Below are positions 36,369-45,171 of a stretch of DNA of 64,000 nt, one piece after another. Position 1 is the stretch's first letter. Each line of letters begins with the position of its first letter. The stretch is from Cryomorphaceae bacterium BACL29 MAG-121220-bin8 (GTDB lineage: Bacteria > Bacteroidota > Bacteroidia > Flavobacteriales > Flavobacteriaceae). The notes under the pieces are model-generated. The model was not told the DNA's origin and made no database searches. It was given only the letters and a program-made list of their open reading frames with translations. The stretch lies in NCBI GenBank assembly GCA_905182765.1, contig CAJJCV010000009.1, forward strand, positions 51,299 through 115,298, in the 5' to 3' direction. A program made the translations under genes and the position numbers.

Positions 36369-37834
36369 AAATAAATATAATTTTCCCAAATCAATTATTT
36401 GAAAAAAGTTTATTGTTTGACAATAAGAGTACTACATATTTAATTGAAGAACATTTATTTTTTAATCATTATAATTTTCATAAACAAAAAATACTATTTC
36501 ATAGAGACTCTATGATGAATTATTATGATTATCTGAAAGCTAAAGGATTAGAGGTCACATATATAAATTCTTTCGACAAAGAATCTGACATAAGAATATT
36601 TTTAAAAAATACAAAAGCTCAAGAAATTGACATCTATAATCCAATTGATAATTGGCTTGAAAAAAGAATCTTTTCTTCATGTGAAGAAAAAAATATTAAT
36701 ATAAATATTCACGAAAATCCTCTTTTTTTAACCAAAAAAAGTGAATTGAATCCTTTTTTTAATCCAATTAAAAAAAAGCTTTTCCAAACATCATTTTATA
36801 AAAATCAAAGAATAAAATTTAATATTCTTTTAAACAATGAAAATAAACCTGAAGGAGGTAAATGGACTTATGATGACTTAAATAGAAAAAAATTTCCAAA
36901 AAATAAAACTACACCAGTAATTGAATATTCCTATCTTGAAAGTAGTAATTACAATAGTTCAAAAAAATATGTTTCTAAGTATTTTTCTAAAAACTATGGA
37001 GAATTAGGTGAATCACAATTATATCCTACAGATTTTAAATCGGCAAAAGAATGGTTTAATAATTTTTTAAAAACTAGATTTAATGAGTTTGGAATTTATG
37101 AAGATGCTATTTTAAAAAACGAATCTATAATAAATCATAGTGTTTTGTCTCCGCTTATTAATTCAGGTCTATTAGATCCAAAATACATTCTTCATGAATC
37201 AATTGAGTTTTATAAAAAAAACAATATACCACTCAATTCATCTGAGGGGTTTATAAGACAAATAATTGGTTGGAGAGAATTTATAAGAGGTGTATACATT
37301 TGTAAAGGTTCGGAAGAAAGAACAAAGAATTATTGGGGTTTTAAAAGAAAAATACCAAAATCATTTTATACTGGAACTACAGGAATTGACCCTATAGATG
37401 ATACTATTAAAAAAGTTAATAAGTCTGGTTATGCTAATCATATAGAAAGACTAATGATTTTAGGTAATTTCATGGTATTATGCGAATTCGATCCTGATGA
37501 AGTTTACAAATGGTTTATGGAACTTTTTATTGATTCTTATGATTGGGTAATGGTTCCTAATGTATATGGGATGAGTCAATTTGCAGATGGCGGATTAATG
37601 TCTACAAAACCCTACATAAGCAGTAGTAATTATATTATAAAAATGAGTGATTATAAAAAAGGTGATTGGAGTGATATTTGGGATGGATTATTTTGGTCAT
37701 TTATGGACAAACAAAGAGAGTTTTTTAAAAAAAATCCAAGAATGAGAATGCTTATTAGTAGTTTCGATAAAATGGATCCCTTAAAAAAAGAAAAATTACT
37801 TTTGAATGCAGATAATTATATAAAAAATTTATAA
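36365..37834 (+). CDS. FeS-BCP/PhrB-type photolyase-cryptochrome without iron-sulfur ligands
   Basis: The 489-residue protein belongs to the photolyase-related family of prokaryotic (6-4) photolyases. It has INIIFPNQLF at the start, then GFIRQIIGWREFIRGVY, ANHIERLMILGNFMVL and PNVYGMSQFADGGLMSTKPY. In characterised PhrB members four cysteines hold a [4Fe-4S] cluster. Here the only cysteines are Cys106, Cys313 and Cys373. The equivalent MSDYCxxC...C region reads MSDYKKGDWSDIWDGLFW (about 427-444). The TTG start overlaps the upstream stop as TTGA. It should bind FAD, but whether it repairs DNA or senses light is open. Confidence 0.9.
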   Translation: MKINIIFPNQLFEKSLLFDNKSTTYLIEEHLFFNHYNFHKQKILFHRDSMMNYYDYLKAKGLEVTYINSFDKESDIRIFLKNTKAQEIDIYNPIDNWLEKRIFSSCEEKNININIHENPLFLTKKSELNPFFNPIKKKLFQTSFYKNQRIKFNILLNNENKPEGGKWTYDDLNRKKFPKNKTTPVIEYSYLESSNYNSSKKYVSKYFSKNYGELGESQLYPTDFKSAKEWFNNFLKTRFNEFGIYEDAILKNESIINHSVLSPLINSGLLDPKYILHESIEFYKKNNIPLNSSEGFIRQIIGWREFIRGVYICKGSEERTKNYWGFKRKIPKSFYTGTTGIDPIDDTIKKVNKSGYANHIERLMILGNFMVLCEFDPDEVYKWFMELFIDSYDWVMVPNVYGMSQFADGGLMSTKPYISSSNYIIKMSDYKKGDWSDIWDGLFWSFMDKQREFFKKNPRMRMLISSFDKMDPLKKEKLLLNADNYIKNL

Positions 37835-37835
37835 T

Positions 37836-38111
37836 ATGGTTAAACTTGACCTTATTCAGATTGATAGAATAATAGAAATGGCTTGGGAAGATAGAACCCC
37901 ATTTGAAGCTATTACTTTTCAATTTGGATTAACAGAAAAAGAAGTCATCCAATTAATGAGAAGAGAGATGAAGTCAAAAAGTTTTGCAATGTGGAGGAAA
38001 AGAGTTCAAGGTAGAAAAACGAAACACATTAAACTTAGGGATGATACTGTAAATAGATTTAAATGCACAAGACAGAGGTCAACTGGAAATAAAATATCTA
38101 AACGAAATTAA
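37836..38111 (+). CDS. TIGR03643 family protein
   Basis: The 91-residue basic protein matches the small TIGR03643 family (IDRIIEMAWEDRTPFEAI, FGLTEKEVIQLMR, SFAMWRKRVQGRKTKH). It has a helix-turn-helix-like layout and follows photolyase-family genes in many marine bacteria. Its function is unknown to me. It starts one base after the cryptochrome-like gene and shares a TTAA stop overlap with murA. Confidence 0.87.
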   Translation: MVKLDLIQIDRIIEMAWEDRTPFEAITFQFGLTEKEVIQLMRREMKSKSFAMWRKRVQGRKTKHIKLRDDTVNRFKCTRQRSTGNKISKRN

Positions 38112-39415
38112 ATCCTCTCGATTTTAGCACCAAGAGCCCTAAGCCTCTCGTCAATATTTTCATATCCCCTATCGATTTGTTCAATATTATGAATTATACT
38201 TTTGCCTTTCGCAGAAAGCGCAGCTATTAATAGTGAAATACCTGCTCTTATATCTGGAGAAACCATTGTAGTTGCTTTTAATTGTGAAGTAAAATTATGG
38301 CCTATTACATTTGCTCTGTGTGGGTCACATAATATTATTTTAGCACCCATATCTATTAATTTATCTACAAAAAACAATCTGCTTTCAAACATTTTTTGAT
38401 GAATTAGCACACTTCCCTTAGCTTGCGTTGCTACAACTAAAATAATACTCAATAAGTCTGGTGTAAATCCAGGCCAAGGTGCATCAGAAATAGTTAAAAC
38501 TGAGCCATCAATATAATTTTGAACTTCATAACCATCAGTATGTTCATCAATAAAAATATCGTCATTTTGTTTTTCTAATTTAATACCAAGCTTTCTAAAA
38601 ACATTAGGTATTTGTCCTAAATTTTCCCAACTAACATTTTTTATAGTAATTCTACTTTTAGTCATTGCTGCTAAGCCTATCCAACTACCTATTTCAATCA
38701 TATCAGGCAAAACCTTGTGAGTACATCCGTTTAAAGTTTTGACACCGTTAATAGTCAATAGATTTGAGCCTAGTCCCGAAATATCAGCTCCCATAGAAAT
38801 TAACATCTTACATAACTGTTGTATGTAAGGTTCACAAGCGGCATTATAAATCTCAGTTTTTCCAGTTGCTAAAACAGATGCCATTAAAACATTAGCAGTT
38901 CCAGTAACAGAAGCCTGATCAAGTAAAATAAATGATCCCTTTAACTCTTTGGCTTCAACGCCGTAAAAATATTCTTCTTTATTATATCTAAAAGATGCTC
39001 CTAGCTTAATCAAACCAAGAAAATGAGTATCTAATCTTCTTCTTCCAATTTTATCACCTCCAGGTTTTGGAATATATCCCTTACCGAATCTAGCTAATAA
39101 AGGACCTACTATCATAATTGACCCTCGTAAACTACTGCCTTTAATTTTAAATTCCTTTGAATTCAGGTAATCAATATTTACATTATCAGCTTGAAAAGAA
39201 TATTTATTTTTTTTAATTCTTATTACTTCAACTCCAAGAGAACTTAATAAATCAATTAATTTTAAAACGTCAATTATTTCAGGAATATTATCAATTACAA
39301 TTTTATCTTTTGTCAATAAACAAGCACAAATAACTTGTAAGGCTTCATTTTTTGCGCCTTGAGGAATTACTTCACCTTTTAATTTTGTACCGCCTTGAAT
39401 TGAAAAAGTACCCAT
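38108..39415 (-). CDS. murA: UDP-N-acetylglucosamine 1-carboxyvinyltransferase (Asp-type active site)
   Basis: MurA adds enolpyruvate to UDP-GlcNAc, the first committed step of peptidoglycan synthesis. The 435-residue protein has the inside-out barrel pattern and KNEALQ near the N terminus. The active-site loop reads KPGGDKIGRRRLDTH, so the position of the fosfomycin-reactive Cys115 of E. coli is Asp121. MurA enzymes with Asp here are active but resist fosfomycin. It overlaps TIGR03643 by four bases and sits 10 bases after DUF4290. Confidence 0.96.
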   Translation of the reverse strand: MGTFSIQGGTKLKGEVIPQGAKNEALQVICACLLTKDKIVIDNIPEIIDVLKLIDLLSSLGVEVIRIKKNKYSFQADNVNIDYLNSKEFKIKGSSLRGSIMIVGPLLARFGKGYIPKPGGDKIGRRRLDTHFLGLIKLGASFRYNKEEYFYGVEAKELKGSFILLDQASVTGTANVLMASVLATGKTEIYNAACEPYIQQLCKMLISMGADISGLGSNLLTINGVKTLNGCTHKVLPDMIEIGSWIGLAAMTKSRITIKNVSWENLGQIPNVFRKLGIKLEKQNDDIFIDEHTDGYEVQNYIDGSVLTISDAPWPGFTPDLLSIILVVATQAKGSVLIHQKMFESRLFFVDKLIDMGAKIILCDPHRANVIGHNFTSQLKATTMVSPDIRAGISLLIAALSAKGKSIIHNIEQIDRGYENIDERLRALGAKIERI

Positions 39416-39425
39416 TTAAAAACAA

Positions 39426-40079
39426 TTAATTATTACTCCTTTTTTTAAAATTTCTATAGTGCTTCTTATTGTTTTTATGAACAGGAGTTTTAGTAAACTT
39501 TTTATTTGTTAACTTAATAAGATTTTCAGAATCTGACAATGGCTTATCCTCAATAGAATAATTAATTTTTCCATTTGAGAGCTCATTTAAATGTTTAAAA
39601 ATAACATCATCTTCAACTGTATCTTTATTCCAGTTCAAAAAACACTTTTTCATATGATTTGCTATAACATAAATAAGTTCTTTTTTCATTTCCCCATCTT
39701 CCCAGTTAACAGCAACGTCAATCATACGTTTAATATTATTTCCATAAAATCGATATTTAGGAAAATTTTGAGGATATTTTAGTTTATCTGGTCTTTGATC
39801 GAACACCTCCTTAGATGGAAGAGGATACGGGCAATCAATATCTAAAGCAAAATCAGACATAATAAATAATTGATCCCATAATTTATGTTGAAATTCAGGA
39901 ACATCTCTAAGATGCGGGTTCATATTTCCCATAACACCTATTATTGCTTTTGCTATATTACTTCGTTCATCTCTATTCTCACAAGCAAGAGCTTGATCAA
40001 TCATCTTGTGTAAATGTCTTCCATACTCTGGAATTATGAGTTTAGAACGTTCTGTGTTGTATTGTAAGTTATCTATCAA
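39426..40079 (-). CDS. DUF4290 family protein
   Basis: The 217-residue protein starts with helical DUF4290 segments (YNTERSKLIIPEYGRHLHKM, MGNMNPHLRDVPEFQHKLWDQ). It ends in a basic, low-complexity tail (KKHYRNFKKRSNN) that may bind nucleic acid. It directly precedes murA, as DUF4290 genes do in other Bacteroidota. Function is unknown. Confidence 0.82.
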   Translation of the reverse strand: MIDNLQYNTERSKLIIPEYGRHLHKMIDQALACENRDERSNIAKAIIGVMGNMNPHLRDVPEFQHKLWDQLFIMSDFALDIDCPYPLPSKEVFDQRPDKLKYPQNFPKYRFYGNNIKRMIDVAVNWEDGEMKKELIYVIANHMKKCFLNWNKDTVEDDVIFKHLNELSNGKINYSIEDKPLSDSENLIKLTNKKFTKTPVHKNNKKHYRNFKKRSNN

Positions 40080-40128
40080 TTTATGGGTTGTTTAAAAAAT
40101 GAAGTTTAACAAATTTAATAAAATTAAA

Positions 40129-40416
40129 TCATAATGAAATAATTCCATTAATCTTTGAGGCTAATTTGTATTTTTTGATGATAAAACTCGGAGATTTCAT
40201 TACTGCTGTAATCGAAAAACTTGTGAATTTTTTATTAGAAGAAACTCGATATGAAATATCAACATTTTTAATATCATTAAAAATAGACTTAAGTTGATCA
40301 ATATCATTAATTTCCGATTTAATAATAAACTTAAATCTATATAAACTTGGCCAAGAAGAAGAATCTGATAATTGTTTTTCTAACCTTTCGTAAAAATCAT
40401 TATTATCATTATTCAC
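40129..40416 (-). CDS. DUF493 (YbeD-like) protein
   Basis: The 95-residue protein has an ACT-like alpha/beta pattern with WPSLYRFKFII near residue 18 and SRVSSNKKFTSFSITA-like strands later (YRVSSNKKFTSFSITAVM). It matches the DUF493/YbeD family, whose role is unclear. It is divergent from the AAA ATPase gene. A -7-like element lies just upstream. Confidence 0.82.
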   Translation of the reverse strand: MNNDNNDFYERLEKQLSDSSSWPSLYRFKFIIKSEINDIDQLKSIFNDIKNVDISYRVSSNKKFTSFSITAVMKSPSFIIKKYKLASKINGIISL

Positions 40417-40430
40417 TTGGCAAATATATA

Positions 40431-40438
40431 TAGAAAGT
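40431..40438 (-). promoter_or_regulatory. Candidate -7 element for the DUF493 gene
   Basis: The minus strand reads TATATTTG, a TAnnTTTG match, 14 bases before the ATG at 40416. No TTG is found at the expected spacing. Confidence 0.4.
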
Positions 40439-40469
40439 ACTATTAATTGTTTATTTTGCAGGTCATATT

Positions 40470-41009
40470 ATGAATAAAAAAATATTAATAACTGGAGGTC
40501 CTGGAACTGGAAAAACTGAACTTATAAGAGGATTAGAAAAAAAAGGTTACAATTGTGAAAACGAAATTGTTAGAGATATAACCGAGAGTGAGCAAAAAAA
40601 AGGGGTAAAGCAGTTTTTTTTAAAGGATCCTATAGAATTTAGTAAACGATTAATGATTTTAAGGTCTAATCAATACAATAAATCTCAAAACAGTGATATT
40701 ACATTTTTTGATAGAGGAGTACACGAAATAATTGCCTATTTAAATTTTATAAAAATTAAATACGATAATTACTTTATTGAAAGTGCGAAAAAAATTGTTT
40801 ATGATAAAATCTTCATACTTCCACCTTGGAAGGATATCTATATTAATGATAATGTACGTTATGAAAGTTTTGATCAATGTAAACAAATTCATGAAGAGAT
40901 TGTAAAAGTGTACAAAGATTTAAAAGTAGAAATAATTGTGTTAGAGAAAAATAGTGTACCCAAAAGGATCGATAACATTTTACAAATAATAAATTATAAA
41001 AAAATATGA
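40470..41009 (+). CDS. AAA-type P-loop ATPase/kinase (AAA_28-like)
   Basis: The 179-residue protein begins with Walker A ITGGPGTGKTELI (about 6-18) and has FFDRGVHEIIAYL, where DRG resembles the active site of small nucleotide or nucleoside kinases. Single-domain proteins of this type are annotated as AAA_28 ATPases. The substrate is not known. It overlaps fmt by four bases. Confidence 0.8.
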   Translation: MNKKILITGGPGTGKTELIRGLEKKGYNCENEIVRDITESEQKKGVKQFFLKDPIEFSKRLMILRSNQYNKSQNSDITFFDRGVHEIIAYLNFIKIKYDNYFIESAKKIVYDKIFILPPWKDIYINDNVRYESFDQCKQIHEEIVKVYKDLKVEIIVLEKNSVPKRIDNILQIINYKKI

Positions 41010-41938
41010 ATATTATATTTATGGGAACGCCGGATTTTGCAGTTGAATGCTTAGATGTTCTTGTAAACTCAGACCATAGTATTGTTGCAGTCGTTACTTC
41101 TGAAGATAAACAAGCTGGAAGAGGACAAAAAATAAAAACATCAGTTATTAAAGATTATTCATTAAAAAAAAACCTAAAAATACTGCAACCAAAAAACTTA
41201 AAAGATTCAAGTTTTATTAATGAAATAAAAAATTTAAATCCAGATATCTTTATTGTAGTTGCTTTTAGGATGTTACCTAAAATACTTTGGGAAATTCCAG
41301 CAAAAGGAACTATAAATTTACATGCTTCTATATTACCAAATTTAAGAGGGGCTGCACCAATTCATTGGGCAATTATAAACGGACTTAAAGAAACTGGTGT
41401 TTCAACATTCTATATAAATGAAAAAATTGATTGTGGTGAAATAATAGAACAGAAAAAAGTTCCTATTTCTAAAAATGAAAATACAGGAGAATTATATATT
41501 AAATTAAAAAAAATTGGTGCAATTACTATATTATCAACTTTAGAAAAAATTAGTAATAAAAATTTTAAATGTATTAAACAAAATGAGAACGAAAAATATT
41601 TAAAGGCACCTAAATTAAACAGAGAAAACACAAGAATACAATGGAAAAAATCTGTAAATGAAATTCATAATTTTGTAAGGGGACTATCTCCTTTTCCTTC
41701 GGCTTGGACTTCAGTTAATAATAAAATAATAAAAATTTATAAATCAAGAGAATATTCTAATACTATTGAGAAAAAATTTAAACCAGGAACGATAATGATG
41801 AATAAAAATACATTATTAATTTCAACAGGGAGTGGACTATTAGAGGTCTTAGAATTAAAACTAGAGGGTAAGAAAATAATGACAAACATTGAATTCAATA
41901 ATGGATTCAATTCACTTAATATGAGTATTTTAAGTTGA
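41006..41938 (+). CDS. fmt: Methionyl-tRNA formyltransferase
   Basis: Fmt formylates initiator Met-tRNA using 10-formyl-tetrahydrofolate. The 310-residue protein has IIFMGTPDFAVECL at the start and the catalytic block LHASILPNLRGAAPIHWAI (about 110-128). The C-terminal domain follows from about 205. It overlaps the ATPase gene upstream and the YqgE gene downstream by four bases each. Confidence 0.96.
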   Translation: MNIIFMGTPDFAVECLDVLVNSDHSIVAVVTSEDKQAGRGQKIKTSVIKDYSLKKNLKILQPKNLKDSSFINEIKNLNPDIFIVVAFRMLPKILWEIPAKGTINLHASILPNLRGAAPIHWAIINGLKETGVSTFYINEKIDCGEIIEQKKVPISKNENTGELYIKLKKIGAITILSTLEKISNKNFKCIKQNENEKYLKAPKLNRENTRIQWKKSVNEIHNFVRGLSPFPSAWTSVNNKIIKIYKSREYSNTIEKKFKPGTIMMNKNTLLISTGSGLLEVLELKLEGKKIMTNIEFNNGFNSLNMSILS

Positions 41939-42480
41939 AAAAAGGATATCTTTTATTTGCAGAACCAACAATTCAACATGATTTAAACTTCAATCGCTCT
42001 GTTGTTTTAATTGCAGAACAAAATGAATTAGGATCTGTGGGGTTTATTTTAAATAAAAAATCAAATTATTCAACCTTAGATTTGATTCCAGAATTTAATT
42101 ATGATTACCCTATATATAATGGAGGTCCAGTTGAAAAAGAAAATCTTTACTTTATACATAAAGTTCCTTTACTCATAGAAAATTCAGTTAAGATAAATGA
42201 CAAACTATATTGGGGAGGAGATTTTGATTCACTTGTAAAACTAATTAATGATAAAAAAATAAAAAGCAGTGAGATAAAATTTTTTTTAGGTTATTCTGGC
42301 TGGGATGAAGGTCAACTGAAAAATGAATTAAAAAATAACTCTTGGATATTAGCTAAGAGCGAAAATATCGAAACATTGTCTTTTAACAATCTAAACAATA
42401 TCTGGAAAGAAAAGTTAGAAAAATTAGGAGGAAAGTATTTACTCTGGTCAAATTCACCAGAAAATCCACAACACAATTAA
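41935..42480 (+). CDS. YqgE/AlgH family protein
   Basis: The 181-residue protein has the family pattern KGYLLFAEPTIQHDLNFNRSV, SVGFILNK, YNGGPVEKENLYFIH and FFLGYSGWDEGQL. The biochemical role of this widespread family is unresolved. The start is TTG overlapping the fmt stop (TTGA). It converges with the aminotransferase and shares TTAA. Confidence 0.9.
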   Translation: MKKGYLLFAEPTIQHDLNFNRSVVLIAEQNELGSVGFILNKKSNYSTLDLIPEFNYDYPIYNGGPVEKENLYFIHKVPLLIENSVKINDKLYWGGDFDSLVKLINDKKIKSSEIKFFLGYSGWDEGQLKNELKNNSWILAKSENIETLSFNNLNNIWKEKLEKLGGKYLLWSNSPENPQHN

Positions 42481-43313
42481 ATATTAGATACTTTTTTATT
42501 CAAGAAATCAATAAAAATTTTAGCAACATCATTAGAAAAAGATTTGTTTCTATAATTTGTCACAGTTATTATACCTGAAATTGAATTTGTTAACCATATT
42601 TCATTTGCTGAAAGTAAATCAAATGGAGATATTACGGTTTCTTCAATCGAAAATTCGGGAATTAGTTTAACATATTCAATTATTTTTTTTCTCATTATAC
42701 CCTTTAAACATCCTGAATCTAAATTTGGAGTTATAATTTTATTTTCACGAACGATAAAAAGATTGCCATTTAAAAATTCAGTAACATTTTTTTTATTATT
42801 TAATAAAATACAATTATCTAAATTATTTTCATTAGCATAAATACCTGCTAGAACATTAATTAATTTATTATTAGTTTTTAAATTTGAAAGCAAATCGTTT
42901 TGGATGTAATAGTCCTTAAATAAATCAACTTTAAATTCAGAATCTTTTAAATAGAACTCTTCACTGTCAATTACACTACAATTAATAATAAAACTAGGAG
43001 ACAACAACTCTGGAGCATAATACCCACCTCCATCTCTAAAAATAGTCAATCTAACTCTTCCTGTAAAACTAGGATTAACTTTAGAAATTGTGTTTGTAAT
43101 TTGTACTTTAAAAAAATCTGGAGTGTAGCTTTGTGGAATTTCAATTCTAATTATTCTCATAGAAGACATTAAACGCATGTAATGATCTTCCCAAAAAATA
43201 ATTTTATTATTTACAATTCTTATAGATTCAAAAACCGAATCTCCGTATAGAAAACCTCTATTTAATAAATCAGATCCTGATTTATTAATATAATTTTCGT
43301 TGTAATTTATCAT
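42477..43313 (-). CDS. Class IV PLP-dependent aminotransferase or lyase
   Basis: The 278-residue protein belongs to the fold-type IV family of IlvE, PabC and D-amino acid transaminases. It has NRGFLYGDSVFESIR near the N terminus and the PLP lysine in LKTNNKLINVLA (Lys146). NEIWLTNSISGI lies near the C terminus. The arrangement best fits PabC-like aminodeoxychorismate lyase, which gives 4-aminobenzoate for folate, but branched-chain transaminase activity cannot be excluded. Confidence 0.85.
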   Translation of the reverse strand: MINYNENYINKSGSDLLNRGFLYGDSVFESIRIVNNKIIFWEDHYMRLMSSMRIIRIEIPQSYTPDFFKVQITNTISKVNPSFTGRVRLTIFRDGGGYYAPELLSPSFIINCSVIDSEEFYLKDSEFKVDLFKDYYIQNDLLSNLKTNNKLINVLAGIYANENNLDNCILLNNKKNVTEFLNGNLFIVRENKIITPNLDSGCLKGIMRKKIIEYVKLIPEFSIEETVISPFDLLSANEIWLTNSISGIITVTNYRNKSFSNDVAKIFIDFLNKKVSNI

Positions 43314-43319
43314 GAATAA

Positions 43320-43721
43320 TTAAGATGAACCTACCAGTTTTTTTAAATCAGATATTTGACTTTCCCAAATCATTTTAGATTCTTCTACTTCATCTTCATA
43401 AGCAAAGTCAGTTACCATTAAGGAAACGTCTTTAGTTATCTCATCAACAACAATTCTAATTTCAAAAAAACATTTGTCTTGATCATCAGAATCATCCATC
43501 CATCTATATTTGACAAAAGAAGCAGACTTAGACGAAATTAAATCAGCAATTTCTTCTGATCCATCCCAAAGAAATGAGAAAGATTTTCCTCTAGAATTTA
43601 CATCATCAGCAAACCACTCGCATAATCCAGAAGCAGATGAAATATATTGATATAACATGTGCGGTGAAGCTTGAATTGGAAACTCTATTTCGAACTTTTC
43701 TTTTAATTCCATAATTGGCAA
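43320..43721 (-). CDS. START-like (SRPBCC) domain protein
   Basis: The 133-residue protein shows EFPIQASPHMLYQYISSASGLCEWFADDV, abbreviated here to its features: an AHSA1/START-like beginning, then strands and a C-terminal helix SDLKKLVGSS. It is acidic and lacks a signal peptide, so it is cytoplasmic. Its ligand is unknown. It is six bases upstream of the aminotransferase gene on the same strand. Confidence 0.78.
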   Translation of the reverse strand: MPIMELKEKFEIEFPIQASPHMLYQYISSASGLCEWFADDVNSRGKSFSFLWDGSEEIADLISSKSASFVKYRWMDDSDDQDKCFFEIRIVVDEITKDVSLMVTDFAYEDEVEESKMIWESQISDLKKLVGSS

Positions 43722-43775
43722 TATATAGATTAAATCAATTCTAAAAAAGAATTTTAATTATTTTTTATTCTTAGT

Positions 43776-43805
43776 TTGCCCCTATATAATTTGTTTATAT
43801 ATTTA
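43776..43805 (+). promoter_or_regulatory. Promoter of tRNA-Met
   Basis: TTG at 43776-43778 and TATATTTA at 43798-43805 are 19 bases apart. The -7 element differs from TAnnTTTG at its last base only. It ends 15 bases before the tRNA. Confidence 0.5.
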
Positions 43806-43820
43806 CGCGCATTTTGTAAT

Positions 43821-43894
43821 GGCGAGATAGCTCAGTTGGTTAGAGCGTCGGATTCATAACCCGGAGGTCGGGAGTTCAAATCTCCCTCTCGCTA
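43821..43894 (+). tRNA. tRNA-Met (anticodon CAT), probably elongator
   Basis: The cloverleaf has acceptor GGCGAGA/TCTCGCT with a G-U first pair, D-arm GCTC...GAGC, anticodon loop TTCATAA and T-arm GGGAG-TTCAAAT-CTCCC. The anticodon stem lacks the three G-C pairs of initiator tRNA, so elongator Met is favoured. A tRNA-Ile with lysidine-modified CAT cannot be fully excluded. CCA is not encoded. Confidence 0.93.
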
Positions 43895-45121
43895 CTAATA
43901 AAATTTACCTGCTAATTTACCTGCTATAAATCCAGTACTCCAAGCAGATTGAAAATTATATCCACCTGTTAAACCATCAATATCAAGTACCTCACCAGCA
44001 AAATAAAGGTCAGTTACAATTTTACTTTGCAAAGTTTTTAAATCAATATTTTCTAACGAAACCCCTCCACAAGTAACAAATTCTTCTTTAAAAGTTGTTT
44101 TACCAATTACAGAATATAAATCTTTTGTTAAAAATTCGATGAGTTTCCTCATATTTTTTTTACCAAGTTCTCCCCATTTTTTATTATCATTTAAATTAGA
44201 TTTTTCAATTAGAAAAAGCCAAAGACGGGAAGGCAAATCAAATGGATTTTGTTTTGATAACAATTTATTGGAAAAAAGCATGGAATAATCTTCCAATTTC
44301 TTAAATAAGATCTCTGTATTAGTTTCAATTAACCAATTTATATGTATATCAAAAGAATATTCCTTTTCAAATAAATCTCGGGCGCCTATTGATGATGCTT
44401 TTAAAATAACAGGACCACTCATCCCCCAATGTGTAATTAGAAGAGGTCCAAATAAATCTATTTTTGTATCTATAATTTTTATCCTTACTTGTTTAAGAGC
44501 TATACCAGATAAACTAATAATTGATTCGTTCGGCATATTAAATGTAAAAAGAGATGGAATTGGATTAATGATTTTATGACCTAATTTTTTTAACCAATCA
44601 AAGCCTTTTAATTTTGGACTTCCACCAGAGGCTACAATAATACTATCAAATAAATCAGAAGAACTATTATCATTAAAATTAATAATCCATTTTGATTTTA
44701 CTTTTGATAGATATTTTACAGATCTTAAGAATTTTATTAAAATATTATTTTTTTCACATTCATGAACTAAACAATCTATTATAGATTGTGAATTATTAGA
44801 AATAGGAAATACTCTTCCGTCAGGTTCGACCTTTAACGGCACTCCCCTTTCTTCAAACCAGTTTCTAGTATCTTCTGTTCCAAATTGATGAAATATATTT
44901 TTAAGTTTTTTACCTCCTCTTGGATATGCATTACACAAAGTTCTAATGTCATTTGTTGAATTTGTAACATTACAACGACCGCCACCTGAAATTTTTACTT
45001 TTGAAAGAAATTTAGAACTTTTTTCAAACAATACTACGTTATAGGTTGAATAATGATTTTTAACAGAAATTGCTGAAAAAAATCCTGCAGCACCACCCCC
45101 AATAACAGCTATGTTTTTCAT
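43895..45121 (-). CDS. HI0933-like FAD-dependent oxidoreductase
   Basis: The 408-residue flavoprotein has the N-terminal FAD fold IGGGAAGFFSAI, then KVKISGGGRCNVTN and, near the C terminus, FAGEVLDIDGLTGGYNFQSAWSTG in two blocks. These define the HI0933/BaiN-like family. Its reaction is not established. The stop codon lies directly against the 3' end of tRNA-Met on the other strand. Confidence 0.9.
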   Translation of the reverse strand: MKNIAVIGGGAAGFFSAISVKNHYSTYNVVLFEKSSKFLSKVKISGGGRCNVTNSTNDIRTLCNAYPRGGKKLKNIFHQFGTEDTRNWFEERGVPLKVEPDGRVFPISNNSQSIIDCLVHECEKNNILIKFLRSVKYLSKVKSKWIINFNDNSSSDLFDSIIVASGGSPKLKGFDWLKKLGHKIINPIPSLFTFNMPNESIISLSGIALKQVRIKIIDTKIDLFGPLLITHWGMSGPVILKASSIGARDLFEKEYSFDIHINWLIETNTEILFKKLEDYSMLFSNKLLSKQNPFDLPSRLWLFLIEKSNLNDNKKWGELGKKNMRKLIEFLTKDLYSVIGKTTFKEEFVTCGGVSLENIDLKTLQSKIVTDLYFAGEVLDIDGLTGGYNFQSAWSTGFIAGKLAGKFY

Positions 45122-45171
45122 TCTAGAAATTTTAAAACAGAAGAATTACGTTTTAACTAAACAGTAGTTAA

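Noticed and set aside
39591..39782. Open frames of 60-100 codons opposite known genes, such as 39591-39782, 18065-18352 and 45686-45976
   Set aside because: They lie antisense inside well-supported genes, lack recognisable domains and are expected by chance in AT-rich coding DNA.
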